The notes under the pieces are model-generated. The model made no database searches. It had not been told where the DNA came from and saw nothing but the letters and a program-made list of their open reading frames with translations. This document shows, piece by piece, positions 23,864-32,314 of a stretch of DNA of 48,156 nt. The stretch is from positions 1-48,156 of the forward strand of contig SYOX01000243.1 in NCBI GenBank assembly GCA_005804885.1, written 5' to 3'. The first letter of the stretch is position 1, and each line of letters opens with the position of its first letter. The position numbers were made by a program, and so were the translations under genes. The stretch is from Pseudomonadota bacterium. GTDB lineage: Bacteria > Myxococcota_A > Bradymonadia > Bradymonadales > GCA-2716585.

Positions 23864-25687
23864 TCACGCCGGCGGCGTCATGCCGCAGCGGGTGGCGAGC
23901 TCGCGTTTGTCCACGGCCTTCGTGTAGGCCTCGGCGAACTCCACCTGTCCAGACTTCACGAGCGCGGCCAGCTCGTCGTTCAGGACCGCCATCCCCAGGC
24001 TCTTGCCCGTCTGCATGGCGCTCGAGATCTGCGCGGTCTTGCCGGTGCGGATGAGGTTCGAGACGGCGTTCGTCACCATGAGTATCTCCAGCGCGGCCAC
24101 GCGCCCACCTCCCTTCCTGCGGCACAGGGTCTGGGCGATGACGCCGCAGAGGGACTCGCCGAGCGCCGTGCGCACCTGCGCCTGCTGCTCGGCGGGGAAC
24201 ATGTCCACGATGCGGTCCACGGTGCTGACCGCGGTGGCCGTGTGCAGCGTCCCGAACACGAGGTGGCCGGTGTTGGCGGTCTCTATCGCCAGGGCCACCG
24301 TCTCCAGATCGCGCATCTCCCCCACCAGGACGATGTCCGGGTCCTCTCGGAGGGCGGACTTCAGCGCCCGCGCGAACGACCCGGTGTGAACCCCGATCTC
24401 GCGCTGGTTCACGAGACAATTGCGGCTCTCGTGCACGAACTCGATGGGGTCTTCCAGGGTGATGATGTGCTCGCGGCGAGTGCGGTTGATGTGGTCGATC
24501 ATCGCCGCGAGCGTGGTGGATTTGCCGCTGCCCGTCGGCCCGGTGACGAGCACGAGCCCCTTGGGCACGTCGGTGAGCCGCAGCACGGCCTCGGGCAGGC
24601 CGAGCTGCTGTGCGCTCAGGATCTTCGCCGGGATGGTGCGAAGCACGGCGCAGATCCCGCGGTGGTCGCGGAAGAGGTTCACGCGGAAGCGCGCCAGATC
24701 CGGCACCGCGTGGGCGAAGTCCAGGTCGTTGTGGGCCTTGAACGTGGCCTTGTGCGCGTCGGTCATCACGGGCGAGAGCAGCTCGAGGACCTCCTCGGCC
24801 CCGAGGGGCGCGCTGTTGCTGATCTCCACCATGTGCCCGTCGATGCGCCACCGCGGGCGGTGGCGCGCGGACAGGTGCAGATCGGAGGCGCCCTCGGCCA
24901 CCATGCGCTCAAGCAGCGGATCCAGCGGCGTGCTGCGCTTCGTCGCCGGGAGCTGTGTCGTGCTGTCGCGCTCCGGACGCGACCTGTCCCCCGTGTGCGA
25001 CAGCACGTCGTTGAAGAAGCTCGCCGAGATCGAAACCGGCTCCACCTCCATGCCTGGCGCCAGCGCTCGAATCTGCGTCATCACGGCGGCGGACACCTCG
25101 TCCACGACACCGACGCGCAGCAGGTTCCCGTCGACCCTCAGCGGCAGCACGCGCTGCCGCTGCACGAAGGCCAGCGGCAGCAGATCCACCACGCCCGGGG
25201 CCGGCGGGGCCTCCTCCACCGCCACCGGCACCGGCACCTTGTGGGAAGTCTCCGCGAGCCTCGACGCCAGGCTCTGGCAGACCGCCAGCCCAAAGCCCGA
25301 CACCTTCTGAAACAGCAGCTGGAACGTGTTCGCGTCGATGCGCGACATCATCATCCGCGTGCTGGCGACCACCGACGCGGTGCGCGGATCGGACAGCAAC
25401 AGCCCCATCTCCCCGAAGGACTCCGGCGCGCGAAGTCGCCCCACCTCGACCTCCTCGCCATTGGTGGTGACGAGGACGCGCGCCTCACCCTCCAGGATGA
25501 CGAAGAGCGCGTCGGCGGCCTTGCCCTCCTCCACGACGCGCTCGCCCGGGTCCGCCCGCACGAGCTGGCAGCGGGCCGCGAGCTTCTCGAGCTTGTCGTC
25601 GTCGAACCCCCGGAACAGCACCGACCGCTTCAGCGCGCGCACCATCTTCTGGGCGTGCTCTGCGTTGAGAATATCCGTCGTTTGCAT
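23864..25687 (-). CDS. PilT/GspE-family ATPase with N-terminal cyclic-nucleotide-binding domain
   Basis: A 607-residue cytosolic hexameric-type ATPase. ATG 25687 has GGGAGG upstream; an ATG seven codons earlier is possible. Residues about 22-135 form a cNMP-binding fold with the core FGEMGLLLSDPRTASV at 91-106. Residues about 165-230 resemble the MshEN/GspE-N domain. From about 255 comes a PilT-like ATPase: ASDLHLSARHRPRWRIDG, Walker A GPTGSGKS at 383-390, Asp box TLEDPIEFVHE at 410-420, Walker B DIVLVGEMRD at 451-460 and His box GHLVFGTLHT at 474-483. It would retract type IV pili or drive a related machine, possibly gated by c-di-GMP or cAMP. No pilin genes are nearby. Confidence 0.9.
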   Translation of the reverse strand: MQTTDILNAEHAQKMVRALKRSVLFRGFDDDKLEKLAARCQLVRADPGERVVEEGKAADALFVILEGEARVLVTTNGEEVEVGRLRAPESFGEMGLLLSDPRTASVVASTRMMMSRIDANTFQLLFQKVSGFGLAVCQSLASRLAETSHKVPVPVAVEEAPPAPGVVDLLPLAFVQRQRVLPLRVDGNLLRVGVVDEVSAAVMTQIRALAPGMEVEPVSISASFFNDVLSHTGDRSRPERDSTTQLPATKRSTPLDPLLERMVAEGASDLHLSARHRPRWRIDGHMVEISNSAPLGAEEVLELLSPVMTDAHKATFKAHNDLDFAHAVPDLARFRVNLFRDHRGICAVLRTIPAKILSAQQLGLPEAVLRLTDVPKGLVLVTGPTGSGKSTTLAAMIDHINRTRREHIITLEDPIEFVHESRNCLVNQREIGVHTGSFARALKSALREDPDIVLVGEMRDLETVALAIETANTGHLVFGTLHTATAVSTVDRIVDMFPAEQQAQVRTALGESLCGVIAQTLCRRKGGGRVAALEILMVTNAVSNLIRTGKTAQISSAMQTGKSLGMAVLNDELAALVKSGQVEFAEAYTKAVDKRELATRCGMTPPA

Positions 25688-25927
25688 GCCACCTCCCTCG
25701 TGTTTCAATTGCTATAGCACGCCCGCGGCGCTCGACGACAGCGGCGTGACATCGGATCGTGCAATGCCCATGGCTCAGGTCTGGGTGGCCCCCCCGACAG
25801 CCCACACCGATCGGCCTTGCCTGTTGATCATCGCTCTGCTTCCAATCTGCTCACCCAATCTCTTCGCTGACAAAACGCCGCGCCCGCTCAGATCGCCGAC
25901 TCCGCTCGGCACGCATCGCCGCGACCG

Positions 25928-28894
25928 CTAAGGTCGGCGGTTCCACTCGGCGTCCAGCTTGAGGCCCAGGCCTGGCTCCCCGCCCTTGGGCGTCGCGTCC
26001 TCAAAACTCACCCCCAGCCTCAGCGACTCCAGCGCCTGCACCGCTCGCGACAGCGGCGAATTCGGCACCGGCACCTCCAGAACCTTCGGCATGAACCAGG
26101 GCCCATACAGGCTGTGCGTCACAAAACCCCTCGCGTCCAACTCAAACCGACCCCCATGCGACAACACCGGCTCCACACCCAGAAACCCAAGCGCCACCGC
26201 CCGCCTCTCCTCGGCATCCTCAGGCAGCTTCCCCAAACCCCTCACCAAGGGCTCGAACTCCGCCGACGCCGTCCTCATCCTCTTCTCCCCGTAACCCTCG
26301 ACCAGCCCCAGAAAGGTCTTCACCAACCACCCATTCGACGCCTGCGGCTCCACCAGGATCGCACTCTGAACCTGCGGCGGCGTCCCCTCAGCCTCTGGCG
26401 GCCCATCCAGTATCACCGCGATCTGCTGCTCCAACACCGCCCGACTCAGGCTCACCACCCAGACATGATTCACCAACGCGTACGAGATCTCCACCGGATC
26501 CCGTCCTCCCATCTCCCCATCGCTCAGCGCCCCATCCCTCTCCCGAATTACCGATATCTCCACATCCCGAAACGGCTCCCCCTTCACCCACTCCGTCACC
26601 CCTGGGGCCACCTGCTCCAGCAGCGTCTTCAACCCCGCCAACATCAACGCCAGACCCAGATCGTTTCTCACATGCACGCTGATCCACACCGGCACCTGAC
26701 TCAATAGCTTGATATCATCCCTGGTCTCCACCGGCGACAGGCTCGGTATCTGCCCCATGCTCAAAGCCACATCCCAAAACGCGCTCCAATCCGCCACACC
26801 CACCATCACCCAATCCCCGAGCCAATCAAAACTTATCTTCTGGTCCCCCAACGTCGCCGATGCGAGCCCATTCAACTCCTGCCTCATCCTCGCATCCTTC
26901 CCCACCGTCAGGATGAGGCTGGCCCCAGGCACCCCCCTCGGCATCGGCGTCGTCTGGATCCCCACCTGCCGCTTGAGCTCGTTGTAATCCGTCCCCTCGA
27001 TCAACGGCAGCATGATCGCCTCCGCCTTCAACCGCCTCCCGTCCTCGCTCCTGCGGATCATCACCCCCACCGGATCTGCGTACTGCCTCCAGTAGTATTG
27101 ATACCCCTCCGCAAAGCGCCTGTACCCCTCCTGCTCCGCCACCGACACCTTCTCCACACTCAGCGCTGACAGTGGCGTCAAACCCGACACCCTCCCCCAC
27201 TTCGCCGACCATGCCCCGCGCTTCATGTCCAGGACGATCTCTTCCCCATCCCCATGCTTGAGCTCCTCTTTCCTGAGCAACCCCGACGCCAGCAATTCTC
27301 CCGTGTCCTTCGCCGGGCGACCCTCCAGCCAGCCAAACAACAGCGCCGCATGGTTCACCGTCAGCAGATCCGCCTGCGCCTGCAAACGCCTCGCCTGCAA
27401 TATCCTCAACTTCGGTCCCACGACCCGACCCACAAACGCATCCCCAATAAATACAAACGCTTCTTCCCCTGTCCCCCCGTAAGGATACCGCGCCCTCATA
27501 TACTGAAAGTCGCCGGCCTCCTTCATCGCTCTCGCCTTCCCCGCCCTCACGGCCACCAACCTCTCCACCATCGCTCGATCATTGGCCAGCACCAGAACAT
27601 CTCCCAACCTGAATCGGTGTTGCTCCAGATCATGATCCGGCGTCGACAACACCTCAACATCCACGCCACCCAAGCTATATTTTGAAGCAGTCAGATCAGG
27701 GCGACGCTTTTTGGCGCGAATCTCAAACGACGTCAAAACACCATCGATCGCACTCTTGTCCTTGACCAGAAACAAGATGGCCACGTCAGACCCCTCGCGA
27801 ACAAAGGGATCGCCAGCGATGATGGCGACTTCGTCGGCGACGAGGTGGCCGAAGCGTTCCGAGAGGATGGTGCGCTCGATGACGAGCTGTTGTTCCACGC
27901 GCTCGGACCAGAAGCTCGCTCCAGTGCGCGACTCCAGGGCCGCGCTGATCGGCATGACAAGGTCTTCGAGATCGCGGGCGAGCTTCACGAGGTTTCGGAG
28001 GTCGCGGACGTGGATGTAGAGGACATCTTCAGGGACGATGGCGGCCATGGATTCAACGACGGGCCTGGGTGATCCAGGGAGGGTGGCGATGAGGTCTGGC
28101 CAGGGGTGGGTGGCCAGAGGGATGGGTTGGATTTGGTCGATGGGGATGGTCTGGGGGTCATTCTGGCGGACAAAGAGGCCGCGATCTTGTTGGAGGGCTT
28201 CTTCGAGGGAGGTCATCCCGGTGTAGAGGTGCATCAGCTCGCTGATGTCGGAGCGATCGGCGCGGCGCTGCTCCTGGAGGGGCGCAAGCGCCTGGGGGTC
28301 CTTGCGGAAGCTGTTGAGACGGTTTTGAGCGAAGCCATAGAAGGGAGGGGCGGCCCAGCCGGCGCGCGTTTGCCAGTGGGGGCCGAGGGCAGAGAAGAAT
28401 GTGTCGGCGAGGGCCTTGTCGGCCGCGGGTTTGCCCACGGCGTTGACCTTGAGGGTCTGGAAAGTGGCTTCCTTGACGTCGACGCGGTTGTCCCAGGCAT
28501 CAACCTGGCGGGTGAGGGTGAGCGTGAGGGTGGAGGGGATCTCGGGGCCAACGAAGCGCAGGAGGATGGTGGTGGGGGGCTGCGTCAGGGCGGCGACAGC
28601 GTGGCGTTCGCCTTCGACCTGGATATGAACGACGGCGTCGAGTTTGGCGGTGAGATCGGGGGTGAGCGCGAGGTAGAGGTGGCCGCCTTCGACGAGCGCG
28701 TTGGTGGCTTGGGCGGTGGTGTCAGGGAGCGACGTGATGGCGCGAGTGCCCGTGGTGCGTTGGATCTTGGGGCCTGGATCGGGCGTGGAGCCTTGGGGTT
28801 GATGGGCGACTTCGGGCTTGCCAGGGGCGGTGGTGCAGCCCAAGGCCCCCAGGAAGGCGAGCAGGATGAGTGCAAGGTGAAGGACACGGGACAT
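25928..28894 (-). CDS. Large lipoprotein, 988 residues, unknown function
   Basis: The signal peptide ends in lipobox LGALGC (Cys20), followed by a Pro/Thr/Gln-rich linker, so it is probably an outer-membrane lipoprotein facing the periplasm. The rest is a long mixed alpha/beta chain without repeats I can name. Segments such as VPEDVLYIHVRDLRNLVKLARDLEDLV and GSDVAILFLVKDKSAIDGVL resemble DUF3352-like proteins, but I am not sure. CAGGAG sits before the ATG, and a good promoter is 35 bp further up. Base composition flips inside the gene near 27,780: the sense strand is C-rich for the first third and G-rich after it. Confidence 0.82.
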   Translation of the reverse strand: MSRVLHLALILLAFLGALGCTTAPGKPEVAHQPQGSTPDPGPKIQRTTGTRAITSLPDTTAQATNALVEGGHLYLALTPDLTAKLDAVVHIQVEGERHAVAALTQPPTTILLRFVGPEIPSTLTLTLTRQVDAWDNRVDVKEATFQTLKVNAVGKPAADKALADTFFSALGPHWQTRAGWAAPPFYGFAQNRLNSFRKDPQALAPLQEQRRADRSDISELMHLYTGMTSLEEALQQDRGLFVRQNDPQTIPIDQIQPIPLATHPWPDLIATLPGSPRPVVESMAAIVPEDVLYIHVRDLRNLVKLARDLEDLVMPISAALESRTGASFWSERVEQQLVIERTILSERFGHLVADEVAIIAGDPFVREGSDVAILFLVKDKSAIDGVLTSFEIRAKKRRPDLTASKYSLGGVDVEVLSTPDHDLEQHRFRLGDVLVLANDRAMVERLVAVRAGKARAMKEAGDFQYMRARYPYGGTGEEAFVFIGDAFVGRVVGPKLRILQARRLQAQADLLTVNHAALLFGWLEGRPAKDTGELLASGLLRKEELKHGDGEEIVLDMKRGAWSAKWGRVSGLTPLSALSVEKVSVAEQEGYRRFAEGYQYYWRQYADPVGVMIRRSEDGRRLKAEAIMLPLIEGTDYNELKRQVGIQTTPMPRGVPGASLILTVGKDARMRQELNGLASATLGDQKISFDWLGDWVMVGVADWSAFWDVALSMGQIPSLSPVETRDDIKLLSQVPVWISVHVRNDLGLALMLAGLKTLLEQVAPGVTEWVKGEPFRDVEISVIRERDGALSDGEMGGRDPVEISYALVNHVWVVSLSRAVLEQQIAVILDGPPEAEGTPPQVQSAILVEPQASNGWLVKTFLGLVEGYGEKRMRTASAEFEPLVRGLGKLPEDAEERRAVALGFLGVEPVLSHGGRFELDARGFVTHSLYGPWFMPKVLEVPVPNSPLSRAVQALESLRLGVSFEDATPKGGEPGLGLKLDAEWNRRP

Positions 28895-28927
28895 GGGGAC
28901 TCCTGGGTTGTTTTGGGGACGGTGGGA

Positions 28928-28957
28928 AGTCTAAACAGGGTTTGGGCGGTCTGTCAA
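28928..28957 (-). promoter_or_regulatory. Putative promoter of the 988-residue lipoprotein gene
   Basis: On the minus strand a perfect TTGACA (28952-28957), an 18-bp spacer and TAGACT (28928-28933) lie about 35 bp upstream of the ATG. Confidence 0.5.
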
Positions 28958-29086
28958 AAGCCGTCGTCGGCGTCCTCCGCGGGGTCGGATCAGGCGGCGA
29001 GGTCCGGGGCGGCAAGCAGAAGCGCCAGTCCCCCACTGGAATCGGTGCCATGCTCTGGACCGTGATGGTGGGACCGGTCGACCCTG

Positions 29087-29214
29087 GGCGGCCACAACCC
29101 GGGGCGGCCACCATCGTGGGCGGCCACCATCGTGGGCGGCCACAACCCGGGGCGGCCACAACGCGGGGCGGCTACAGCCCGGGGCGGCTACAGCCCGGGG
29201 CGGCCACAAGGGCC
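29087..29214 (+). repeat. 16-bp tandem repeat, eight copies
   Basis: The unit starts GGCGGCCAC and recurs every 16 bp from 29087: GGCGGCCACAACCCGG, two copies of GGCGGCCACCATCGTG, then AACCC, AACGC and two GCTACAGCCC variants. The eighth copy runs into the left arm of the hairpin. Confidence 0.9.
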
Positions 29215-29274
29215 GCCCCTACCCATTGCGTCTGTGACGACGCCCGTCTGTAGGGGCGGCCCTTGTGGCCGCCC
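29198..29274. repeat. Perfect 25-bp inverted repeat (REP-like)
   Basis: GGGCGGCCACAAGGGCCGCC plus CCTAC at 29198-29222 is exactly complementary to 29250-29274, with 27 bp between. Each arm is itself nearly palindromic (GGCGGCC-CAAGG-GGCCGCC). Short sequences of this form are dispersed as REP-type elements in many GC-rich genomes. Confidence 0.88.
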
Positions 29275-29399
29275 ACTCTCGTGGCGCGCATGTGCCCGCC
29301 GACCTTGGCAGTGGACGGATGCGCGCCGGTGGAATAGTACGCCACCCTGTCCTGTCTGAGGTCAGCGGCGGGACGCGGCGAGAACCTATGGAGGGTTGG

Positions 29400-30521
29400 A
29401 TGCGCAAGGCGGTTGGGGTGTTCTGGGCGTTGGCGTTGGTCGGGTGCGGCGAGGAGACAGGCGGGTCTGGGGGGCAGGATAGTGACGCAGGGTCAGACAT
29501 CGCCGACGGCGGTGCCAGCGACATCGGCGGCGAGGACGAACAGAGCGATCCGAACCCGGAGGACCGGGACGCGTCGGACGCGGAGCCGGACGCCCTGCCC
29601 GAGGCCATCGCCTGGGAGGGCACCTGGACCTGCATCGTGACGCCGACGGTGCGGATGGGCGAAGGGCCAGCGCAGCCCTTCGGGCCCGCGCTCGAGGCGA
29701 CCGTCGTCACGGCGCTCGAGGCCGACTTGCTCACGGTCGTGGCCGACAACCGGGGCGCCCTGCAGGGTTGCGAGGCGACCTTCCGCGTGGACGGGGAGAC
29801 CGGCGCGCTGGACAGCCACACCTGTCCGGATGGCGCGTGGACGAGCGGCGAGGTCGCGTGGATCGGGCCGGGCTTCGAGTTGGCGATCCGGTCCGAGCGG
29901 ATGAACGGCCAGAGCGCGTTCGTGGTCGAGCACGCGTTCGCGTGCGCACCGGCACAGGAGGTCGACCTGCGGACCTTGTCGGTGACGATGGTCGAGGCGG
30001 CGGCGCTCCTCATCACCGGGCCCGAGCCGGGCATTGAGTCCGGGGTCCATCTCTGCGAGCCCGGGCCGGCCTGCGAGTACCGCATCCCCGTGGGGCACGT
30101 GGTGCAGCTGATGAGCGAGCACCCGGTGGGTCCGCCCGTGTGGTCGGTGGAGCCGGCGACGGACGGGTGCTCCGAGAGCCCGACGGCGCTGTCGTGCTTC
30201 TTCACCATGGATGCGGACCGCGCGATCGTCGTGGAGTGGCCCCACTACGAGCCGCCCCGACAGGTCTTCACCCTGACGGCGCACATGATGGGCTACGGCG
30301 GGTTCTTCTCGTTCACGACCGACGGCGAGCCGGTGGCCGTGGGGTGCAGCGGGGACTGCCAGTGGGAGGTCGACGCCGGCACGATGGTGGGCGCGACCCT
30401 CAACTCCGTGGACGTGAACCCCGACATCAGCGGGCAGAACCACACATGCCAGATCGTCAACAGCTCGTCGTGGTCGTGCCAGTTCCCGATGAACTCTGCC
30501 CGCACCTTCTCGGTCCGCTGA
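29400..30521 (+). CDS. Lipoprotein with acidic low-complexity linker, unknown function
   Basis: A 373-residue protein. ATG 29400 is preceded by GGAGGG and gives a short signal ending LALVGC. After the Cys comes an Asp/Gly/Ser/Glu-rich linker of about 55 residues (GGQDSDAGSDIADGG and on), typical of myxobacterial surface lipoproteins. The remainder is beta-rich with paired Cys (ACAPAQ, HLCEPGPACEY, GCSGDCQWEV, HTCQIVNSSSWSCQF), suggesting disulphide-stabilised domains. Repeating phrases such as FTLTAHMMGYGGFFSFTTDG suggest an InlB-B or Big-like repeat. No enzyme motif seen. Confidence 0.78.
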   Translation: MRKAVGVFWALALVGCGEETGGSGGQDSDAGSDIADGGASDIGGEDEQSDPNPEDRDASDAEPDALPEAIAWEGTWTCIVTPTVRMGEGPAQPFGPALEATVVTALEADLLTVVADNRGALQGCEATFRVDGETGALDSHTCPDGAWTSGEVAWIGPGFELAIRSERMNGQSAFVVEHAFACAPAQEVDLRTLSVTMVEAAALLITGPEPGIESGVHLCEPGPACEYRIPVGHVVQLMSEHPVGPPVWSVEPATDGCSESPTALSCFFTMDADRAIVVEWPHYEPPRQVFTLTAHMMGYGGFFSFTTDGEPVAVGCSGDCQWEVDAGTMVGATLNSVDVNPDISGQNHTCQIVNSSSWSCQFPMNSARTFSVR

Positions 30522-30628
30522 CGCGCCCTGGCGCGGGAAGGTCGCCATCGCCCCCGCCCGTCCGAGTCGATGGTGGGCAAGGGCGATGCTGCCGGCGATC
30601 TGCGCGGGGACCGGCCTGGAGAGGCCCT

Positions 30629-31777
30629 CTACTGCGCCGCCCGGTGCAGGGTGAAGCGGGGGATCAGGAAGTCGTGGAAGCCATCCGAAGGCACGATGGT
30701 CATCTCGTCGCCCTGTTGGCAGAAAGTCCAGGTGGGAGGACCGTTTGCGTTGGCGCGGAAGGTGTTGCCGTCCTGCACCCAACCTGGACCCCCGAGGCGC
30801 GTGGACGAAGAGTCCGTGCAAGAGCAGACGCTGGCGCCGCCGGAGCTTTCGTTGCAGTCGAAGGTCGCGTGCATCAGATCGCAGATGGCGTCCCGGCAGG
30901 ACGAAGGCGCTCGGATCTCCAACGTCCGCCTGATGATCAGGCTGCGGTCGTACCGAACCCCCCCGGCCTCAAGGTCAAAGGTGCCTTCCACGGTGGCGGA
31001 GCCCGTCAGCGTGGAGCCTGGGCAAGCCTCCAGGAGAGTCGCGAACGGCGCGTCGTCGGGCTCGAGGCAAACCTCATCGAACACCCAGCTTCCCGTAGGG
31101 TCGCCGCCGCAGCCATCGAAGGGCTCCTCGCAGGCCGGGTACGTGTAGGCGCCCTCGCCTGGCTCCGGCCCCGCGTCGCAGGCGTCCTGAAGCTCGGCGC
31201 AGGCGGAGCCGAGCTCCTCCCACACCGCAGTGATGTCGTCGGCCGTCAGCTCGCAAGACAGCTCCAGGGCGCCCAGCGCCACCTCCTGCTCCGCAAGGCA
31301 GGCGTCCAGTTCAGCGCGCGTGATCGTGCATTCGGAGAGCTCCTCGGGGCACCCGCCGATCTGCTCCCGGAACTCTGCGGCCAGGTCGCGCAGGAGATCG
31401 GGATCCTCCAGGCATTGCGTATAGAGATCCTCGCACGAAGGGGCGCCCTGGATGTCCCTGCCCCCTGCTGCGATGGCGACCAGGAGACAGAGGGACTCCT
31501 GTCTGGCCGGGTCAGCGTCGATCTTGACGAACATGTCCAGGGCCTCCTCGCAGAGGTCGCGCAGGCTCACCTCGCCTTCCTCGCCGTCGTCGGGCGCGTC
31601 AGGTTGTTCGACCTCGGGCCCGATGTCGCCGGGATCGCCTGTCTCCATGCCGGCGTCGCCCGCGTCGTCTTGCGCCGTCGTCGCAGCACGACCTCCCGAG
31701 TCCCCGCACGCGGCGAGGCTTGCGCAGGTCAGGAAGAGGAGGCTGTAGATGTTGAAAGAATTCATGGTGTTCATCAT
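30629..31777 (-). CDS. Cys-rich lipoprotein, unknown function
   Basis: A 382-residue protein with a lipoprotein signal ending CASLAAC. An acidic Gly/Asp/Glu linker of about 40 residues follows. Next is a helical Cys-rich part (LCEEALDMF, SCEDLYTQC, ECTITRAELDACLAEQE) and then a beta-rich lipocalin-like part with GSWVFDEVCL, TLTGSATVEGTFDLE and FRANANGPPTWTFC. More than 20 Cys in all, probably disulphide-bonded. It is convergent with the preceding lipoprotein gene. I do not recognise the family. Confidence 0.75.
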   Translation of the reverse strand: MMNTMNSFNIYSLLFLTCASLAACGDSGGRAATTAQDDAGDAGMETGDPGDIGPEVEQPDAPDDGEEGEVSLRDLCEEALDMFVKIDADPARQESLCLLVAIAAGGRDIQGAPSCEDLYTQCLEDPDLLRDLAAEFREQIGGCPEELSECTITRAELDACLAEQEVALGALELSCELTADDITAVWEELGSACAELQDACDAGPEPGEGAYTYPACEEPFDGCGGDPTGSWVFDEVCLEPDDAPFATLLEACPGSTLTGSATVEGTFDLEAGGVRYDRSLIIRRTLEIRAPSSCRDAICDLMHATFDCNESSGGASVCSCTDSSSTRLGGPGWVQDGNTFRANANGPPTWTFCQQGDEMTIVPSDGFHDFLIPRFTLHRAAQ

Positions 31778-32314
31778 CGCTGGTCGGGGTCAGCGCTGCG
31801 CGCACGTCCAGCGGCCTGGTCAGCGGCCCACCCCGGATCTCAAGGGCACCATCGGTCGCGGTCGACAGCAACATGAAGATGCGGCATGGGGTCGTCTGAC
31901 CCTCGCTCCCCATGGAAACGCCCGAGCCATCGTAGGCGACAGCCGGGCTGGATTCAAAACTGCCGCCCTGGGCGGAGGGGAGCCGCAACGGGGCCAGACC
32001 TCGGAGGAAGTCGATGGCGAGGGTCATTGAGCCATCATCGTCCCGCTCCACCACGATCTCACGGATCGCCGTCTTCGGGTGAGAGGAAGTCCAAGCTTGG
32101 GGGCGCGTCGGTCCTCGACCGATTCATATCCTCCACCACATCAGCGCGGCGGCAAGGGCTCACAGCGCCCTCATGTTGGGGTGGAAGGTCTGTGGGGGGC
32201 TCGGAGCTGCTGGAGCAAGCGTTGTATCTCTTGGGCGTTTTGAGGGAAGGGGCTGGTTCTGGGCACGGATGACTCGGCGGCTACGACTGGAGGTAGCGCC
32301 ATCAATCGACGTCG
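31778..32314. other. Gene-poor stretch with a possible decayed ORF on the minus strand
   Basis: About 540 bp. The minus-strand frame from GTG 32054 reads naturally for about 90 residues (DGSMTLAIDFLRGLAPLRL to GGPLTRPLDVRAAL). It then runs, in another frame, about 180 bp into the downstream lipoprotein gene, with an Arg-rich translation. That pattern suggests a gene fragment whose true end is lost. Nothing else is supported here. Confidence 0.3.

Larger units (their letters stand above)
28895..29399. other. Divergent intergenic region with repeat island
   Basis: About 500 bp between two lipoprotein genes transcribed apart. Apart from the minus-strand promoter, the region is dominated by 16-bp tandem repeats and a perfect hairpin (next two entries). 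I see no gene here; the frame open from 29265 enters the next gene but codes for an unnatural leader. Confidence 0.6.

Noticed and set aside
29087..29214. CRISPR array
   Set aside because: Units are only 16 bp and directly adjacent with no unique spacers, and no cas gene is near; it is a simple tandem repeat.
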